Shown in pieces: positions 1 through 7,708 of a stretch of DNA of 57,176 bases (position 1 is the stretch's first letter; each line of letters starts with the position of its first letter). The DNA comes from Nocardia brasiliensis NBRC 14402. GTDB taxonomy: Bacteria > Actinomycetota > Actinomycetes > Mycobacteriales > Mycobacteriaceae. The stretch lies in NCBI RefSeq assembly GCF_000308475.2, contig NZ_BAFT02000064.1:1-57176 (forward strand). The letters are read 5' to 3'. The translations under genes were made by a program, and so were the position numbers. The notes beneath the pieces are model-generated. The model was not told the origin of the DNA. It was given only the letters and a program-made list of their open reading frames with translations, and did not search any database.

Positions 1-101
1 AGACTCACCCGCGCGGAGGTCGAGACCTCGCGCAGCGTCCGGTTCTGGGCGAGACGAGCACGCCGCAGACTGTCCCCGATGGCCTCTCGCAGCAGCGTCA
101 T
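1..101 (-). CDS. clgR: ClgR-type XRE transcriptional regulator, N-terminal part
   Basis: Only the first 33 complete codons are inside the window; the gene runs off the left edge. The visible protein starts MTLLREAIGDSLRRARLAQN and continues into TLREVSTSARVS, which is the first helix pair of the lambda-repressor-type HTH of ClgR. An AGGAG ribosome site lies just upstream of the ATG. ClgR activates clp protease and related stress genes in actinobacteria. Its place directly downstream of pgsA and cinA matches the mycobacterial pgsA3-clgR order. The rest of the protein cannot be judged. Confidence 0.88.
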   Translation of the reverse strand, partial: MTLLREAIGDSLRRARLAQNRTLREVSTSARVS

Positions 102-216
102 CTCGTTCTCCTTCGCTCCCTGTCAGGGGACCTGCGCGGTACTCACGAGTGCCACGCACGCCGTTCTTTCTCGCACAACGTCGGACCGGTCCCGGTTGGT
201 TCCCGCCCGGCGCAAA

Positions 217-756
217 TCACTCACCTTGCCCATCTTGCCCGCCCGGACCGCGGTCCGGGCGCTGTACGCAGCGCAAGAGTTCGCGTAAGGCGATGTGGGT
301 CGCCTCGAGCCTGATCGTCCACCGCTCACCGCGCAGCTTCCACCGCATCACCTCGGTGTGCCCCGGCCCGGCCAGGCCCAGGAACACCGTGCCGACCGCG
401 TGCCCGTCCTGCGGGTCGGGTCCGGCCACGCCGGTCAGCGCGACACCCCAGTCCGCGCCACAGCGGGTACGGGCGCCGACCGCCAACTGCTCGGCGGTAC
501 TCGCGGCGACCGGTCCCTCCGTCTCCAGTACTTCGGAGCTGACGCCGCCCAGGCTGTGTTTGAGATCTGTGGCGTACACCACCAGGCCCCCGCGCAGCAC
601 CGCGCTGGCGCCGGGCACGCCGGCGATGGTCGCCGCCACCAGGCCCGCGGTCAGCGATTCGGCGGTGGCCACGGTCTGGCCCGCCGCGGTCAGCGTGCGC
701 ACGAGATCGGCGGCCGGCGCGCCGGCGATCAACGGATCGGCCGCGGGGGCGTTCAT
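217..756 (-). CDS. cinA: CinA C-terminal-domain protein (nicotinamide-nucleotide amidohydrolase type)
   Basis: A 179-residue protein made of the CinA C-terminal domain alone, without the N-terminal MoeA-like domain of longer CinA proteins. Recognisable blocks are TVATAESLTAGLVAATIAGV near residue 27, YATDLKHSLGG, and the GVALTGVAGPDPQDG loop with GTVFLGL after it. The family (PncC type) deamidates nicotinamide mononucleotide in NAD recycling. The start was chosen because its ATG overlaps the pgsA stop in an ATGA four-base overlap, so the two genes are probably translationally coupled. A gap of about 115 bases then separates it from clgR. Assignment to the family is strong; activity is inferred. 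Confidence 0.9.
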   Translation of the reverse strand: MNAPAADPLIAGAPAADLVRTLTAAGQTVATAESLTAGLVAATIAGVPGASAVLRGGLVVYATDLKHSLGGVSSEVLETEGPVAASTAEQLAVGARTRCGADWGVALTGVAGPDPQDGHAVGTVFLGLAGPGHTEVMRWKLRGERWTIRLEATHIALRELLRCVQRPDRGPGGQDGQGE

Positions 757-1412
757 GCGCCGCGCGATCGACCGGGCCCGCCCGCGAACCACACGCGTGC
801 CGCCTGCCCGACGTAATCGAGTCCGGTGAGCACCGTCAGCGCGACGGCCACGTACATCAGTGCCATGCCCAGGCCGGCGAGCCAACCGGTGAACGGCAGC
901 AACAGGAAGGCGATCGCGATCGACTGCACCAGGGTCTTCAGCTTGCCGCCGCGGCCCGCCGGGATCACCCCGCGCCGCACCACGATCAGCCGGAGCAGGG
1001 TCACGCCGATCTCGCGGCCACAGATGACCAGGGTGATCCACCAGGCCAGATCGCCCAGCACCGACAACCCGATCACCGCCGAACCGATCAGCGCCTTGTC
1101 CGCGATCGGGTCGGCGAGCTTGCCGAAATCGGTGACCAGACCGTATTTGCGCGCGAGTTGCCCGTCGAAGCGATCGGTGATCGCCGCGATACCGAACAGC
1201 GCGGCGGCGGTGATCCGCCAGCCGGTCTGGTGCCCGCCGTCGACGAACAGCGCGACCACGAACAGGGGGACCAGCGCGATCCGCAGCATGGTCAGGATGT
1301 TCGCGATATTCATCAGCGGGACCGCGGGCTCGGCCTGCGCGGGCACGAAGCCGGAACGGATCGGGCTCGGCGCCGCCCAGCGCCGGTCGATTTCCTCCGG
1401 TTGCGCACTCAC
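753..1412 (-). CDS. pgsA: CDP-alcohol phosphatidyltransferase (phosphatidylglycerophosphate synthase-like)
   Basis: A 219-residue integral membrane enzyme with several hydrophobic segments. It carries the full CDP-alcohol phosphotransferase signature, D-x2-DG-x2-AR-x8-G-x3-D-x3-D, starting at TDRFDGQLARKYG near residue 83. This motif binds Mg and the CDP head group. The family makes phosphatidylglycerol phosphate from CDP-diacylglycerol and glycerol 3-phosphate. Context (clgR and cinA downstream, argA divergent upstream, ftsK not far away) matches mycobacterial PgsA3. About 33 hydrophilic residues precede the first membrane segment, so a later start at the internal MNIANILTMLRIALVP methionine is possible. 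Confidence 0.9.
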   Translation of the reverse strand: MSAQPEEIDRRWAAPSPIRSGFVPAQAEPAVPLMNIANILTMLRIALVPLFVVALFVDGGHQTGWRITAAALFGIAAITDRFDGQLARKYGLVTDFGKLADPIADKALIGSAVIGLSVLGDLAWWITLVICGREIGVTLLRLIVVRRGVIPAGRGGKLKTLVQSIAIAFLLLPFTGWLAGLGMALMYVAVALTVLTGLDYVGQAARVWFAGGPGRSRGA

Positions 1413-1546
1413 GTCCGCACCCCGCTCACCGGCGCGCGACGCGCGTCATGCCGAACCCACTGCCCGCCGCGATGCGGTGGACGGGACGACTGGATGTGTG
1501 GCACACGATCAGCCTATCGGTAACCGGCCCGACTACTGTGCACCCC

Positions 1547-2113
1547 ATGAACTCTCGGGGACCACTAGGTGGTTCGACCAGCGACGCACATCCGGGCGTG
1601 CCAGTAAGCACGCAGAGCTCCAACCTGGTTGTCCGACGCGCGCGAACCTCCGATGTACCCGAGATCAAACGCCTCGTCGATGTCTACGCCGGCCGGATAC
1701 TGCTGGAAAAGAACCTGGTCACGCTCTACGAGGCGGTGCAGGAATTCTGGGTGGCCGTGCTGGACGGCCGGGTCGTGGGCTGCGGGGCGCTGCACGTGCT
1801 GTGGGCCGACCTGGGCGAGGTGCGCACGGTCGCGGTGCATCCGGACGTCAAGGGCAGCGGCGTCGGCAGGCTCGTGGTGGAGCAGCTGATCGCGGTGGCC
1901 CGCGAGCTGGAGTTGCGGCGGGTGTTCGTACTGACCTTCGAGGTGGACTTCTTCGCCCGGCACGGTTTCGTCGAGATCGACGGAACGCCGGTGACGGCCG
2001 AGGTGTACGCGGAGATGTGCCGGTCCTACGACACCGGTGTGGCCGAGTTCCTGGACCTGAGCTACGTGAAGCCGAACACCCTCGGCAATACTCGAATGCT
2101 GCTCACTCTCTGA
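1547..2113 (+). CDS. argA: Amino-acid N-acetyltransferase (GNAT, ArgA type)
   Basis: A GNAT-fold protein of 188 residues if started at the ATG given here; a GTG 17 codons downstream would give 171 residues, close to the mycobacterial homologue. The acetyl-CoA loop reads VAVHPDVKGSGVGRLVVEQL, and the C-terminal part has FFARHGFVEIDGTPVTAE and a Tyr-Val-Lys-Pro-Asn tail typical of the stand-alone actinobacterial L-glutamate N-acetyltransferase. This enzyme makes N-acetylglutamate for arginine synthesis. It is divergent from pgsA across about 130 bases and in mycobacteria sits next to ftsK, which here is displaced by 6.7 kb. Start uncertain, function well supported. Confidence 0.86.
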   Translation: MNSRGPLGGSTSDAHPGVPVSTQSSNLVVRRARTSDVPEIKRLVDVYAGRILLEKNLVTLYEAVQEFWVAVLDGRVVGCGALHVLWADLGEVRTVAVHPDVKGSGVGRLVVEQLIAVARELELRRVFVLTFEVDFFARHGFVEIDGTPVTAEVYAEMCRSYDTGVAEFLDLSYVKPNTLGNTRMLLTL

Positions 2114-2136
2114 CTCTCGACCCTTAGGAAGCGACC

Positions 2137-2421
2137 GTGCCGATCTTCGCCGTGCACTACACCTACTCCGCGGCCACGGTCCCGGGCCGGGACACCCACC
2201 GTCCCGAACACCGGGGCTGGCTCGCCGACCAGCTCGCGGCGGGCGCGCTGCTGAGCAGCGGACCGTACCCCGACGGCTCGGGCGCGCTGCTGTTGTTCCA
2301 GGCCGCCGACGCGGACGCGCTGCACGCGCTGCTCGAAGTGGACCCGTTCGCGCGCGAGCAGCTGATCGACGACGTGCGCGTGGTCGAGTGGCAGCCGGTG
2401 CTCGGCGCGTTCGCCTCCTGA
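2137..2421 (+). CDS. YciI-like protein
   Basis: A 94-residue protein with a GTG start 23 bases after argA; a weak TAGGAA ribosome site precedes it. It has the compact ferredoxin-like YciI pattern: a beta strand FAVHYTYS, a conserved His-Arg-Pro-Glu-His segment followed by GWLADQLAAGALLSSGPYPD, then an ALLLFQA strand and a DPFAREQL segment. YciI-like proteins are small oligomers whose activity is mostly undefined; some have dehydrochlorinase-like roles. It is probably cotranscribed with argA and is followed by a GC-rich hairpin. Confidence 0.82.
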   Translation: MPIFAVHYTYSAATVPGRDTHRPEHRGWLADQLAAGALLSSGPYPDGSGALLLFQAADADALHALLEVDPFAREQLIDDVRVVEWQPVLGAFAS

Positions 2422-2428
2422 ACCCCGG

Positions 2429-2456
2429 CTCCCGCCCGCGCCGCGACGGGCGGGAG
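2429..2456 (+). terminator. GC-rich hairpin after the YciI gene
   Basis: A perfect 10-bp inverted repeat, CTCCCGCCCG and CGGGCGGGAG, with an 8-base loop starts seven bases after the stop codon. There is no U-tract, as is common for actinobacterial terminators. It would end the argA-yciI transcript. Termination is inferred from position and stability. Confidence 0.5.
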
Positions 2457-2557
2457 TTCCGGTGAGCGCCGCGATTTTACCCGTGATCAGCTAACTTGCG
2501 GCGACACACCGGGCGTGCTACAGAGCTCCGGCGGCTCCCACACGGCAGACTCGCGCC

Positions 2558-3100
2558 ATGCGCACATACGTAGCGGTTTTCGCGTCGACGGCTGCCACCG
2601 CCGGGCTGTTGTACGCGTATCTGGGTCCACCGGACAAATCGGACCCAGCAACCTCCTCGTCGGCCCGTCCGCTGACCCGGCCCGGTGTCGCCGACCCGGT
2701 CGCCTACCGGAACGCGGACGGCTACTACTTCCAGACCGGCGACCGGCTGATCACCTGCGGCATCCTCGATCAGGCGGTCGGCAGGCAGCGACACACCGCG
2801 GGCTGCCAGGGCGCGACCGCGCCCGCGCCGCCGCAGGTGCGGTACTGCTGGAGCACCGACCCGGCCGCCGCTGCCGTGGCGGTGGGCGACGAGGCCGGAT
2901 ACCTGTGTGTGAACCAGGGGTTCTACACCGGCCCGCAGACCGCGCCGGACGACTCCGGCGCCGGGCCGGTGCTGCCCGCCGGTTCCAGCCTCACCGCGCA
3001 CGGGTTCACCTGTAAGGCCGAGGCGGACAGCGTCACCTGCCGCAACGACGAGGACGGGCACGGGTTCGAGATCGCGCCGGATTACAACCGGGTGTTCTGA
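2558..3100 (+). CDS. Exported protein with six conserved cysteines (paralogue of the lipoprotein at 5146-5778)
   Basis: A 180-residue protein beginning with a hydrophobic segment (residues 3-22, VAVFASTAATAGLLYAYLG) that would act as a signal or membrane anchor. The mature part has GYYFQTGDRLITCGILDQA, then GCQG, CW, LCVNQG, GFTC and TCRN, giving six cysteines at the same places as in the protein encoded at 5146-5778. Both end in the same style, GFEIAPDYNRVF here. The spacing suggests three disulfides in an exported domain. I do not recognise a named family. The stop lies 19 bases inside the 3' end of the convergent terC. Confidence 0.75.
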   Translation: MRTYVAVFASTAATAGLLYAYLGPPDKSDPATSSSARPLTRPGVADPVAYRNADGYYFQTGDRLITCGILDQAVGRQRHTAGCQGATAPAPPQVRYCWSTDPAAAAVAVGDEAGYLCVNQGFYTGPQTAPDDSGAGPVLPAGSSLTAHGFTCKAEADSVTCRNDEDGHGFEIAPDYNRVF

Positions 3101-4086
3101 GCGTCCGCTTCGCGCGCGGCGCCGCGCGTGCGCAGCAGGCTGGCGACCGTCGCGACGACCAGGATGCCGAGGATGACGCTCAGCGAGATCCCCGTGGAGA
3201 TCTCCGGCACGCTGACGTGCTCGCCGCCGTTGACGAACGGGAGCGTGTTCTCGTGCAGCGCGTGCAGCACCAGCTTCACGCCGATGAACGCGAGGATCGC
3301 CGACAGACCGTAGGACAGATAGACCAGCCGATCGAGGAGTCCACCGATCAAGAAGTACAACTGCCGTAAACCCATGAGCGCGAACGCGTTTGCGGTGAAT
3401 ACCAGGTACGGCTCGCTCGTCAGGCCGTAGATCGCCGGGATCGAGTCCAGGGCGAACAGCAGGTCGGCGAAGCCGATCGCCAGCAGCGCCAGCAACAGTG
3501 GGGTCACCGCACGCCGTCCGTCGACGCGGGTGATCAGCTTGTCGCCGTCGTAGCTGTCGGTGGTCGGCAGTATCCGCTTGGCCAGCGCGACGATCCGGCT
3601 GTCGCGCTTCTCCTCGTGTTCCACCTCGTGGCCGCTCTCCCGGATCAGCTTGACCGCGGTGTAGATGAGGAACAGGCCGAACAGATAGAAGACCCAGCTG
3701 AACGCGCTGATCGCGGCCGCGCCGACGGCGATGAACGCGCCGCGCATCACCAGCGCGATGACGATGCCGATCAGCAGCGCCTTCTGCTGGTAGATCCGCG
3801 GCACCGCGAAGGTGGACATGATGATCAGGAAGACGAACAGGTTGTCCACCGAGAGCGCCTTCTCGGTGACGAAGCCCGCGTAGTACTCCCCCGCGAACGT
3901 GCCGCCCCACTGCCAGGCGACATAGCCGCCGAAGGCGAGCGCCAGACCGATGTAGACGGCGGACCAGAACCCGGATTCCCGGAAGGTCGGTTCGTGCGGG
4001 GTGCGCACGTGGGCATAGAAGTCGAAGACGAACAGGGCGAGGATCACCACGACGGTGATCACCCACTCGAGTGCGGTTACCTGCAT
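3082..4086 (-). CDS. terC: TerC family integral membrane protein
   Basis: A 334-residue multi-pass membrane protein. Diagnostic TerC blocks are FVTEKALSVDNLFVFLIIM near residue 70, with the conserved Ser-Val-Asp-Asn, and the second acidic membrane motif FADLLFALDSIPAIYGLTSEP near residue 195. TerC/Alx proteins are linked to tellurite resistance and to metal homeostasis, especially Mn export. The start at MQVTALEW was preferred because the upstream in-frame sequence is not hydrophobic and reads into the promoter side. No yybP-ykoY manganese riboswitch could be made out in the leader. The gene stands alone. Confidence 0.92.
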   Translation of the reverse strand: MQVTALEWVITVVVILALFVFDFYAHVRTPHEPTFRESGFWSAVYIGLALAFGGYVAWQWGGTFAGEYYAGFVTEKALSVDNLFVFLIIMSTFAVPRIYQQKALLIGIVIALVMRGAFIAVGAAAISAFSWVFYLFGLFLIYTAVKLIRESGHEVEHEEKRDSRIVALAKRILPTTDSYDGDKLITRVDGRRAVTPLLLALLAIGFADLLFALDSIPAIYGLTSEPYLVFTANAFALMGLRQLYFLIGGLLDRLVYLSYGLSAILAFIGVKLVLHALHENTLPFVNGGEHVSVPEISTGISLSVILGILVVATVASLLRTRGAAREADAQNTRL

Positions 4087-4219
4087 GCGGTGTGCCGATC
4101 GGCAGCGAGAGTCATGACGTCCATAATGCCCGATTTGTCCGTTCTTGAAGGCTAGCGGGTTGGTTGCTGACCATAATTTCACATGCGGGCAACCGCGCGC
4201 CCGTGCCAGAGTGACCTCC

Positions 4220-5044
4220 GTGACCGACGACTACCTACTGCTGAACAAGGCGAACTGGGACGAACGCGCGCCCGCGCACGCCGCCTCGCGCGACTACGCG
4301 CTGGACCGGTTCCGCACCGAGCCCGGTTTCCTCAGCGACGTGGTGCGGTTCGATCTGCCGCTGCTCGGCGATATCGCCGGCTGCCGCGGCGTGCATCTGC
4401 AGTGCCATATCGGCACCGACACGGTCTCGCTGGCCCGGCTCGGCGCGACGATGACCGGACTCGACTTCTCCCCCGCCTCGCTCGCGGAAGCTCGGCTGCT
4501 CAGCGAAAAAACCAGCGCCGGAGTCGATTTCGTCGAATCCAACGTGTACGACGCGGTAACCGCCCTGGGCGCAGCGCAATTCGACCTGGTCTACACCGGC
4601 ATCGGTGCGCTGTGCTGGTTGCCGAGCGTGGCTCGCTGGGCGGAAACCGTCGCGGGACTGCTGCGTCCCGGCGGACGGCTGTTCCTGCGCGAAGGACATC
4701 CGGTGCTGTGGTCGTTGGACGAAAACCACACGGACCGACTGGTTGTCGGCTACCCGTACTTCGAAACACCGGAGCCGATGGTGTTTTCCGACGGCGGCAC
4801 CTACGTCGACACCGCGGCGGAATTCGAGCAGATCACCACGCACGAGTGGAACCACGGCCTCGGCGACATCGTCACCGCGCTGCTGGCCGCCGATCTGACG
4901 ATCACCGGATTGGTCGAGCATCGCAGTGTGCCCTGGGAGGCGCTGCCCGGGCTGATGACGCTCGGGGACGGCGGCGAGTGGCGGCTCACCGAACATCAGG
5001 AGCGGGTGCCGTTGAGCTACACGTTGCAGGCGCGCAAGAACTGA
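4220..5044 (+). CDS. Class I SAM-dependent methyltransferase
   Basis: About 274 residues from the GTG chosen; another GTG three codons earlier is equally possible and no strong ribosome site decides. The protein opens with NKANWDERAPAHA, then has the SAM-binding motif I in the variant form LQCHIGTDTVSLARLGA, followed by MTGLDFSPASLAEAR, and a later LLRPGGRLFLREGHP motif. This LQCHxG version belongs to a large uncharacterised methyltransferase group in actinobacteria. The substrate cannot be told. It is divergent from terC and followed by an exported-protein gene on the same strand. Confidence 0.85.
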   Translation: MTDDYLLLNKANWDERAPAHAASRDYALDRFRTEPGFLSDVVRFDLPLLGDIAGCRGVHLQCHIGTDTVSLARLGATMTGLDFSPASLAEARLLSEKTSAGVDFVESNVYDAVTALGAAQFDLVYTGIGALCWLPSVARWAETVAGLLRPGGRLFLREGHPVLWSLDENHTDRLVVGYPYFETPEPMVFSDGGTYVDTAAEFEQITTHEWNHGLGDIVTALLAADLTITGLVEHRSVPWEALPGLMTLGDGGEWRLTEHQERVPLSYTLQARKN

Positions 5045-5145
5045 TCGGGCGCAGCCGATCTGGGCCGACGACCAGGCGTGATCGCACGCGCCGGGTGACG
5101 GCGCGTCCCGGCGGCATGCGCGGCGGCACAGGCCACAATGCCGTC

Positions 5146-5778
5146 ATGCAAATCCGAGGAGCTCGTATCGCAGTGGTGCCCTGCACTATCGCGCTGGCGC
5201 TGCTGGCCGGGTGTGGCGACGACGACAAGAGTTCGGGCGCGCCGGCCGGCACGTCCGCCCCGCAGTCCGCGGCGACCAGTTCGGCCGCACCGAGTTCGAC
5301 CGCGGCCCCATCGGCCGCACCGACCACCGAGGCCCCGCCGACCGCGACCCGGCCGCCCGCCCCGGGCCAGGTCGACCCGGCACAGTATCGGCAGCAGTCG
5401 GGGTACTACTTCCAGACACCGAGCGGATCGTTCCTCTGCGCGATCCTGGACCAGCCGATCTCGGACAACGCCCAGGCCGGCTGCCAAGGACCGACGAATC
5501 CGGCACCGGCGCAATACCGGGACTGCTGGGCGAAGGACAAGTACGCGGGCGCGCTTGCGGTCGGGGCGAAAGCCGAGCCGCTGTGCCTGAATCAGGGCGT
5601 ATTCGTCGGCGAGCCCCTCGATGGCGGCACCCGGGGCGGCGGCCGGGTACTTCCATATGGTGCAATGCTTACCGTCGGCTCGTTCACCTGTGACTCCACC
5701 GAAGCGGGAGTGACCTGCACGAACGATACGGCCGGCACCGGGTTCCAGATTTCGCGCGAGTCCAACCGCACCTTCTGA
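5146..5778 (+). CDS. Lipoprotein with six conserved cysteines
   Basis: A 210-residue protein with a type II signal peptide: positive N-terminus, hydrophobic IAVVPCTIALALLAGC and the lipobox Leu-Ala-Gly-Cys at about residue 23. A low-complexity Ser/Thr/Ala/Pro linker (about residues 30-75) follows and then a globular domain, GYYFQTPSGSFLCAILDQP to FQISRESNRTF. Six cysteines match those of the protein encoded at 2558-3100. The pair are therefore one membrane-anchored and one signal-anchored version of the same domain. No function is known to me. Cell-envelope location is inferred from the lipobox. Confidence 0.8.
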   Translation: MQIRGARIAVVPCTIALALLAGCGDDDKSSGAPAGTSAPQSAATSSAAPSSTAAPSAAPTTEAPPTATRPPAPGQVDPAQYRQQSGYYFQTPSGSFLCAILDQPISDNAQAGCQGPTNPAPAQYRDCWAKDKYAGALAVGAKAEPLCLNQGVFVGEPLDGGTRGGGRVLPYGAMLTVGSFTCDSTEAGVTCTNDTAGTGFQISRESNRTF

Positions 5779-5860
5779 CCACGAAAACCGGTTCCCAACA
5801 CGAAATCCGGATGTTAGCGTCAACACAAGACACAGTGACCCGACCGGAAGGCGAACAACC

Positions 5861-5980
5861 GTGACCAGGATGCCGCAGCGACGTCCGTCGCTAAGCGCAA
5901 CCTGGCTGCCGAGTGCCTTCGCCGCGCTATCGGCCGTCGCCGGCACCCCTCGGTGCACGAGCACGCGGAGTCGCCCCTGA
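5861..5980 (+). CDS. Possible small protein of 39 residues upstream of a strong terminator
   Basis: A GTG-initiated reading frame of 39 codons starts ten bases after a purine-rich GGAAGG. It begins MTRMPQRRPSLSATWLPSAF and ends with a basic Ser-Arg-Pro tail, with one Cys. The stop is about 20 bases before the terminator at 6003-6046, so a short transcript covering only this frame is likely. It could be a real small protein, a leader peptide or simply a reading frame inside a small RNA. Codon choice is not decisive at this length. Confidence 0.35.
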   Translation: MTRMPQRRPSLSATWLPSAFAALSAVAGTPRCTSTRSRP

Positions 5981-6002
5981 CCGTGTCCACCCGGACCCGT
6001 CG

Positions 6003-6046
6003 AAGGGGTCACTCCGCGGCAATCGCCAAGGAGTGACCCCTTTTTC
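6003..6046 (+). terminator. Rho-independent terminator
   Basis: A 13-bp perfect stem (AAGGGGTCACTCC with its complement) encloses a 14-base loop that itself has a short GGC/GCC stem, and is followed by TTT then C. This is the most classical terminator in the window. It ends whatever transcript covers the 39-codon frame and lies just before the tRNA-like gene. Confidence 0.85.
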
Positions 6047-6060
6047 GTTGTCCGACACCA

Positions 6061-6135
6061 TCCCTCGTAGCCCAATCGGTAGAGGCACCGGACCTAGATT
6101 CCGGGAAGGTGCGAGTTCGAATCTCGTCGAGGGAA
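6061..6135 (+). tRNA. Atypical tRNA-like gene, anticodon UAG (Leu codon CUA), short variable loop
   Basis: A cloverleaf can be drawn: acceptor TCCCTCG (6061-6067) with CGAGGGA (6128-6134), D-arm with three good pairs and one A-C mismatch, anticodon stem CCGGA/TCCGG with loop CCTAGAT, a six-base variable loop, and a T-arm GCGAG-TTCGAAT-CTCGT. The middle of the loop is UAG, which reads the leucine codon CUA. Three things are wrong for a normal tRNA-Leu: leucine tRNAs have a long variable arm, U33 is replaced by C, and the D-stem is imperfect. No CCA is encoded. It may be a pseudo-tRNA or a specialised tRNA. Confidence 0.6.
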
Positions 6136-6140
6136 CGATG

Positions 6141-6983
6141 TCAGTGGTCTTCGTTGCCTGCGGCCCGCTCGATCACCTCGGCGACCACGTCGGGGTGCGA
6201 GACGGCGACCGAGTGCGACGCGGCCACCTCGGTGACGTGGGCACGCGCCCGCTCGGCCATGAACCGTTGCGCCGCAACGGGAATATTCAAGTCCTGTGTG
6301 GTGACCACAGCCCAGCTGGGCTTGTCGGTCCAGGCGGCGACGGTGGCTGGTTCCTGGAGCGCGGACTCGACGATCGGCCGTTGCGTCGCGGCGGCCAAGG
6401 CCGCGCGGTCGGCGGGCACATCGGCGGCGAACTGGTCGCGGAACCGGTCCTGCCGAATGTAGAGATCGGTGGCCGCGCGACCGTCGAGGTCGGTGAACGG
6501 GACCGGGTCCAGCGTGCCGGCGAGGGTGGAGCCGGGGAACTTCCCGGTGAGCCCGAGCGCGGTCTCCCCCGGTGCGGGCAGGAACGCCGCCACGTACACC
6601 AGCGCCCGCACCTGATCGTTCCCCGCCGCGGCCGTGCTGATCACCGAGCCGCCGTAGGAGTGCCCGACCAGGACCACGGGCCCGGCGATATGGCTGATCA
6701 AGCCGCGCAGCGTCGTGGCGTCGGCGGCGGGCCCGCGCAGCGGATTCGCCGCCGCGACAACGGGATAGCGGTCCTTGCGGAGCCGGTCGACGACGTCGTT
6801 CCAGCTCGAGCCGTCCGCGAACGCGCCGTGCACCAGCACGACGGTCGGCTTCGGCGCGTCCTCGGTGGGCCCGGCGTGGGTGGTGCTCGCGGTGCACGCG
6901 ACGGCCAGGGCGCAGGCGGCGATCCCGGCCGTGAGCGCCGCGATCGCCCGGGCGGCGCGGTGGGGGCGTCGGAGGTCGGCCAT
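6141..6983 (-). CDS. Exported alpha/beta hydrolase
   Basis: A 280-residue protein. The N-terminus MADLRRPHRAARAIAALTAG continues into CALAVACTAST, a signal peptide that may end in a weak lipobox (Ala-Val-Ala-Cys). The hydrolase fold follows: PTVVLVHGAFADGSSWNDVV carries the oxyanion-hole HG, GHSYGG near residue 105 holds the nucleophile serine, and a late histidine lies in AASHSVAVSHPDVV. This resembles the AB_hydrolase_6 group of esterases and salicylate-esterase-like enzymes. The substrate is unknown. It ends six bases from the tRNA-like gene and is probably cotranscribed with nothing upstream other than the DUF417 gene 115 bases away. Confidence 0.86.
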   Translation of the reverse strand: MADLRRPHRAARAIAALTAGIAACALAVACTASTTHAGPTEDAPKPTVVLVHGAFADGSSWNDVVDRLRKDRYPVVAAANPLRGPAADATTLRGLISHIAGPVVLVGHSYGGSVISTAAAGNDQVRALVYVAAFLPAPGETALGLTGKFPGSTLAGTLDPVPFTDLDGRAATDLYIRQDRFRDQFAADVPADRAALAAATQRPIVESALQEPATVAAWTDKPSWAVVTTQDLNIPVAAQRFMAERARAHVTEVAASHSVAVSHPDVVAEVIERAAGNEDH

Positions 6984-7098
6984 ATCGGTATCCCTTCGAG
7001 AGACGGTGCGGTGGTGCGGGTTCCACTGTCCGTCGGCCACCCGCACCGCCGCATCCGTCACCTGACGCCCCGCATGACGTAATCGCCTGCCGAACCGC

Positions 7099-7587
7099 TC
7101 AGCCGCGCCGCGCCCGCACCAGGGCCAGGGCTTCGCCCGCGGTGACCACCGAGACGCCGAGCAGCACGAGGTCCTTCAGCAGGAAACCGCCGCCCGCGCC
7201 GAGGAACGGGAAGCCGTAACCCGGCTGCCAGACACCGGGGCTGGTGAGCATGAAGCTCAGGGTGGTCAGGAACAGGAGCACGGCGCCCAGGCTGCCGAAC
7301 AGGGCCGCGCGTGGCGCGAACCGCCAAGTGACGATCAGGAGTCCGACGACCACCTCGACCACGCCGATCACCGCGGAGAGCGCGTCGACGCTCAGGAACT
7401 CGTAGAGCCAGGACATCAGCGGCGAACTCGCGATGAGCGGCTGAATGCCTTGTGCCTCGAAGGAAAAGAATTTCATCGCACCGATCCAGAGGATGACCAG
7501 TGCGAGGCCGTAGCGGCTGATCGCCGCGCCCAGCTGCGGCAGTGCGGTTACTCGATCGAACGTCGAGGTCCGGGTGATGGTGGACAT
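7099..7587 (-). CDS. DUF417 (YkgB/RclC-like) membrane protein
   Basis: A 162-residue protein with about four membrane segments. The family signature is LVILWIGAMKFFSFEAQGIQ followed by PLIASSPLMSWLYEFLS, very like E. coli RclC/YkgB. Later segments are AVIGVVEVVVGLLIV and LGAVLLFLTTLSFMLTSPG. RclC belongs to the reactive-chlorine response in E. coli; whether that holds here is unknown. The gene lies divergent from the CGNR regulator at 7709, which makes that protein its likely regulator, and may be cotranscribed with the hydrolase downstream. Confidence 0.88.
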   Translation of the reverse strand: MSTITRTSTFDRVTALPQLGAAISRYGLALVILWIGAMKFFSFEAQGIQPLIASSPLMSWLYEFLSVDALSAVIGVVEVVVGLLIVTWRFAPRAALFGSLGAVLLFLTTLSFMLTSPGVWQPGYGFPFLGAGGGFLLKDLVLLGVSVVTAGEALALVRARRG

Positions 7588-7708
7588 GTCATGCTCCCTG
7601 CTTTCGGTAATACGGTCGTTCCACGATCCGGAAAGTGACCGGCTAAATCGGAACAGTGGTCATTGTGGCCCGGCTCACCGTGACCAGTCAAGTGGGTACA
7701 CTGGTCTC

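Noticed and set aside
4087..4219. Manganese riboswitch in front of terC
   Set aside because: No yybP-ykoY type paired core could be drawn in the short leader.
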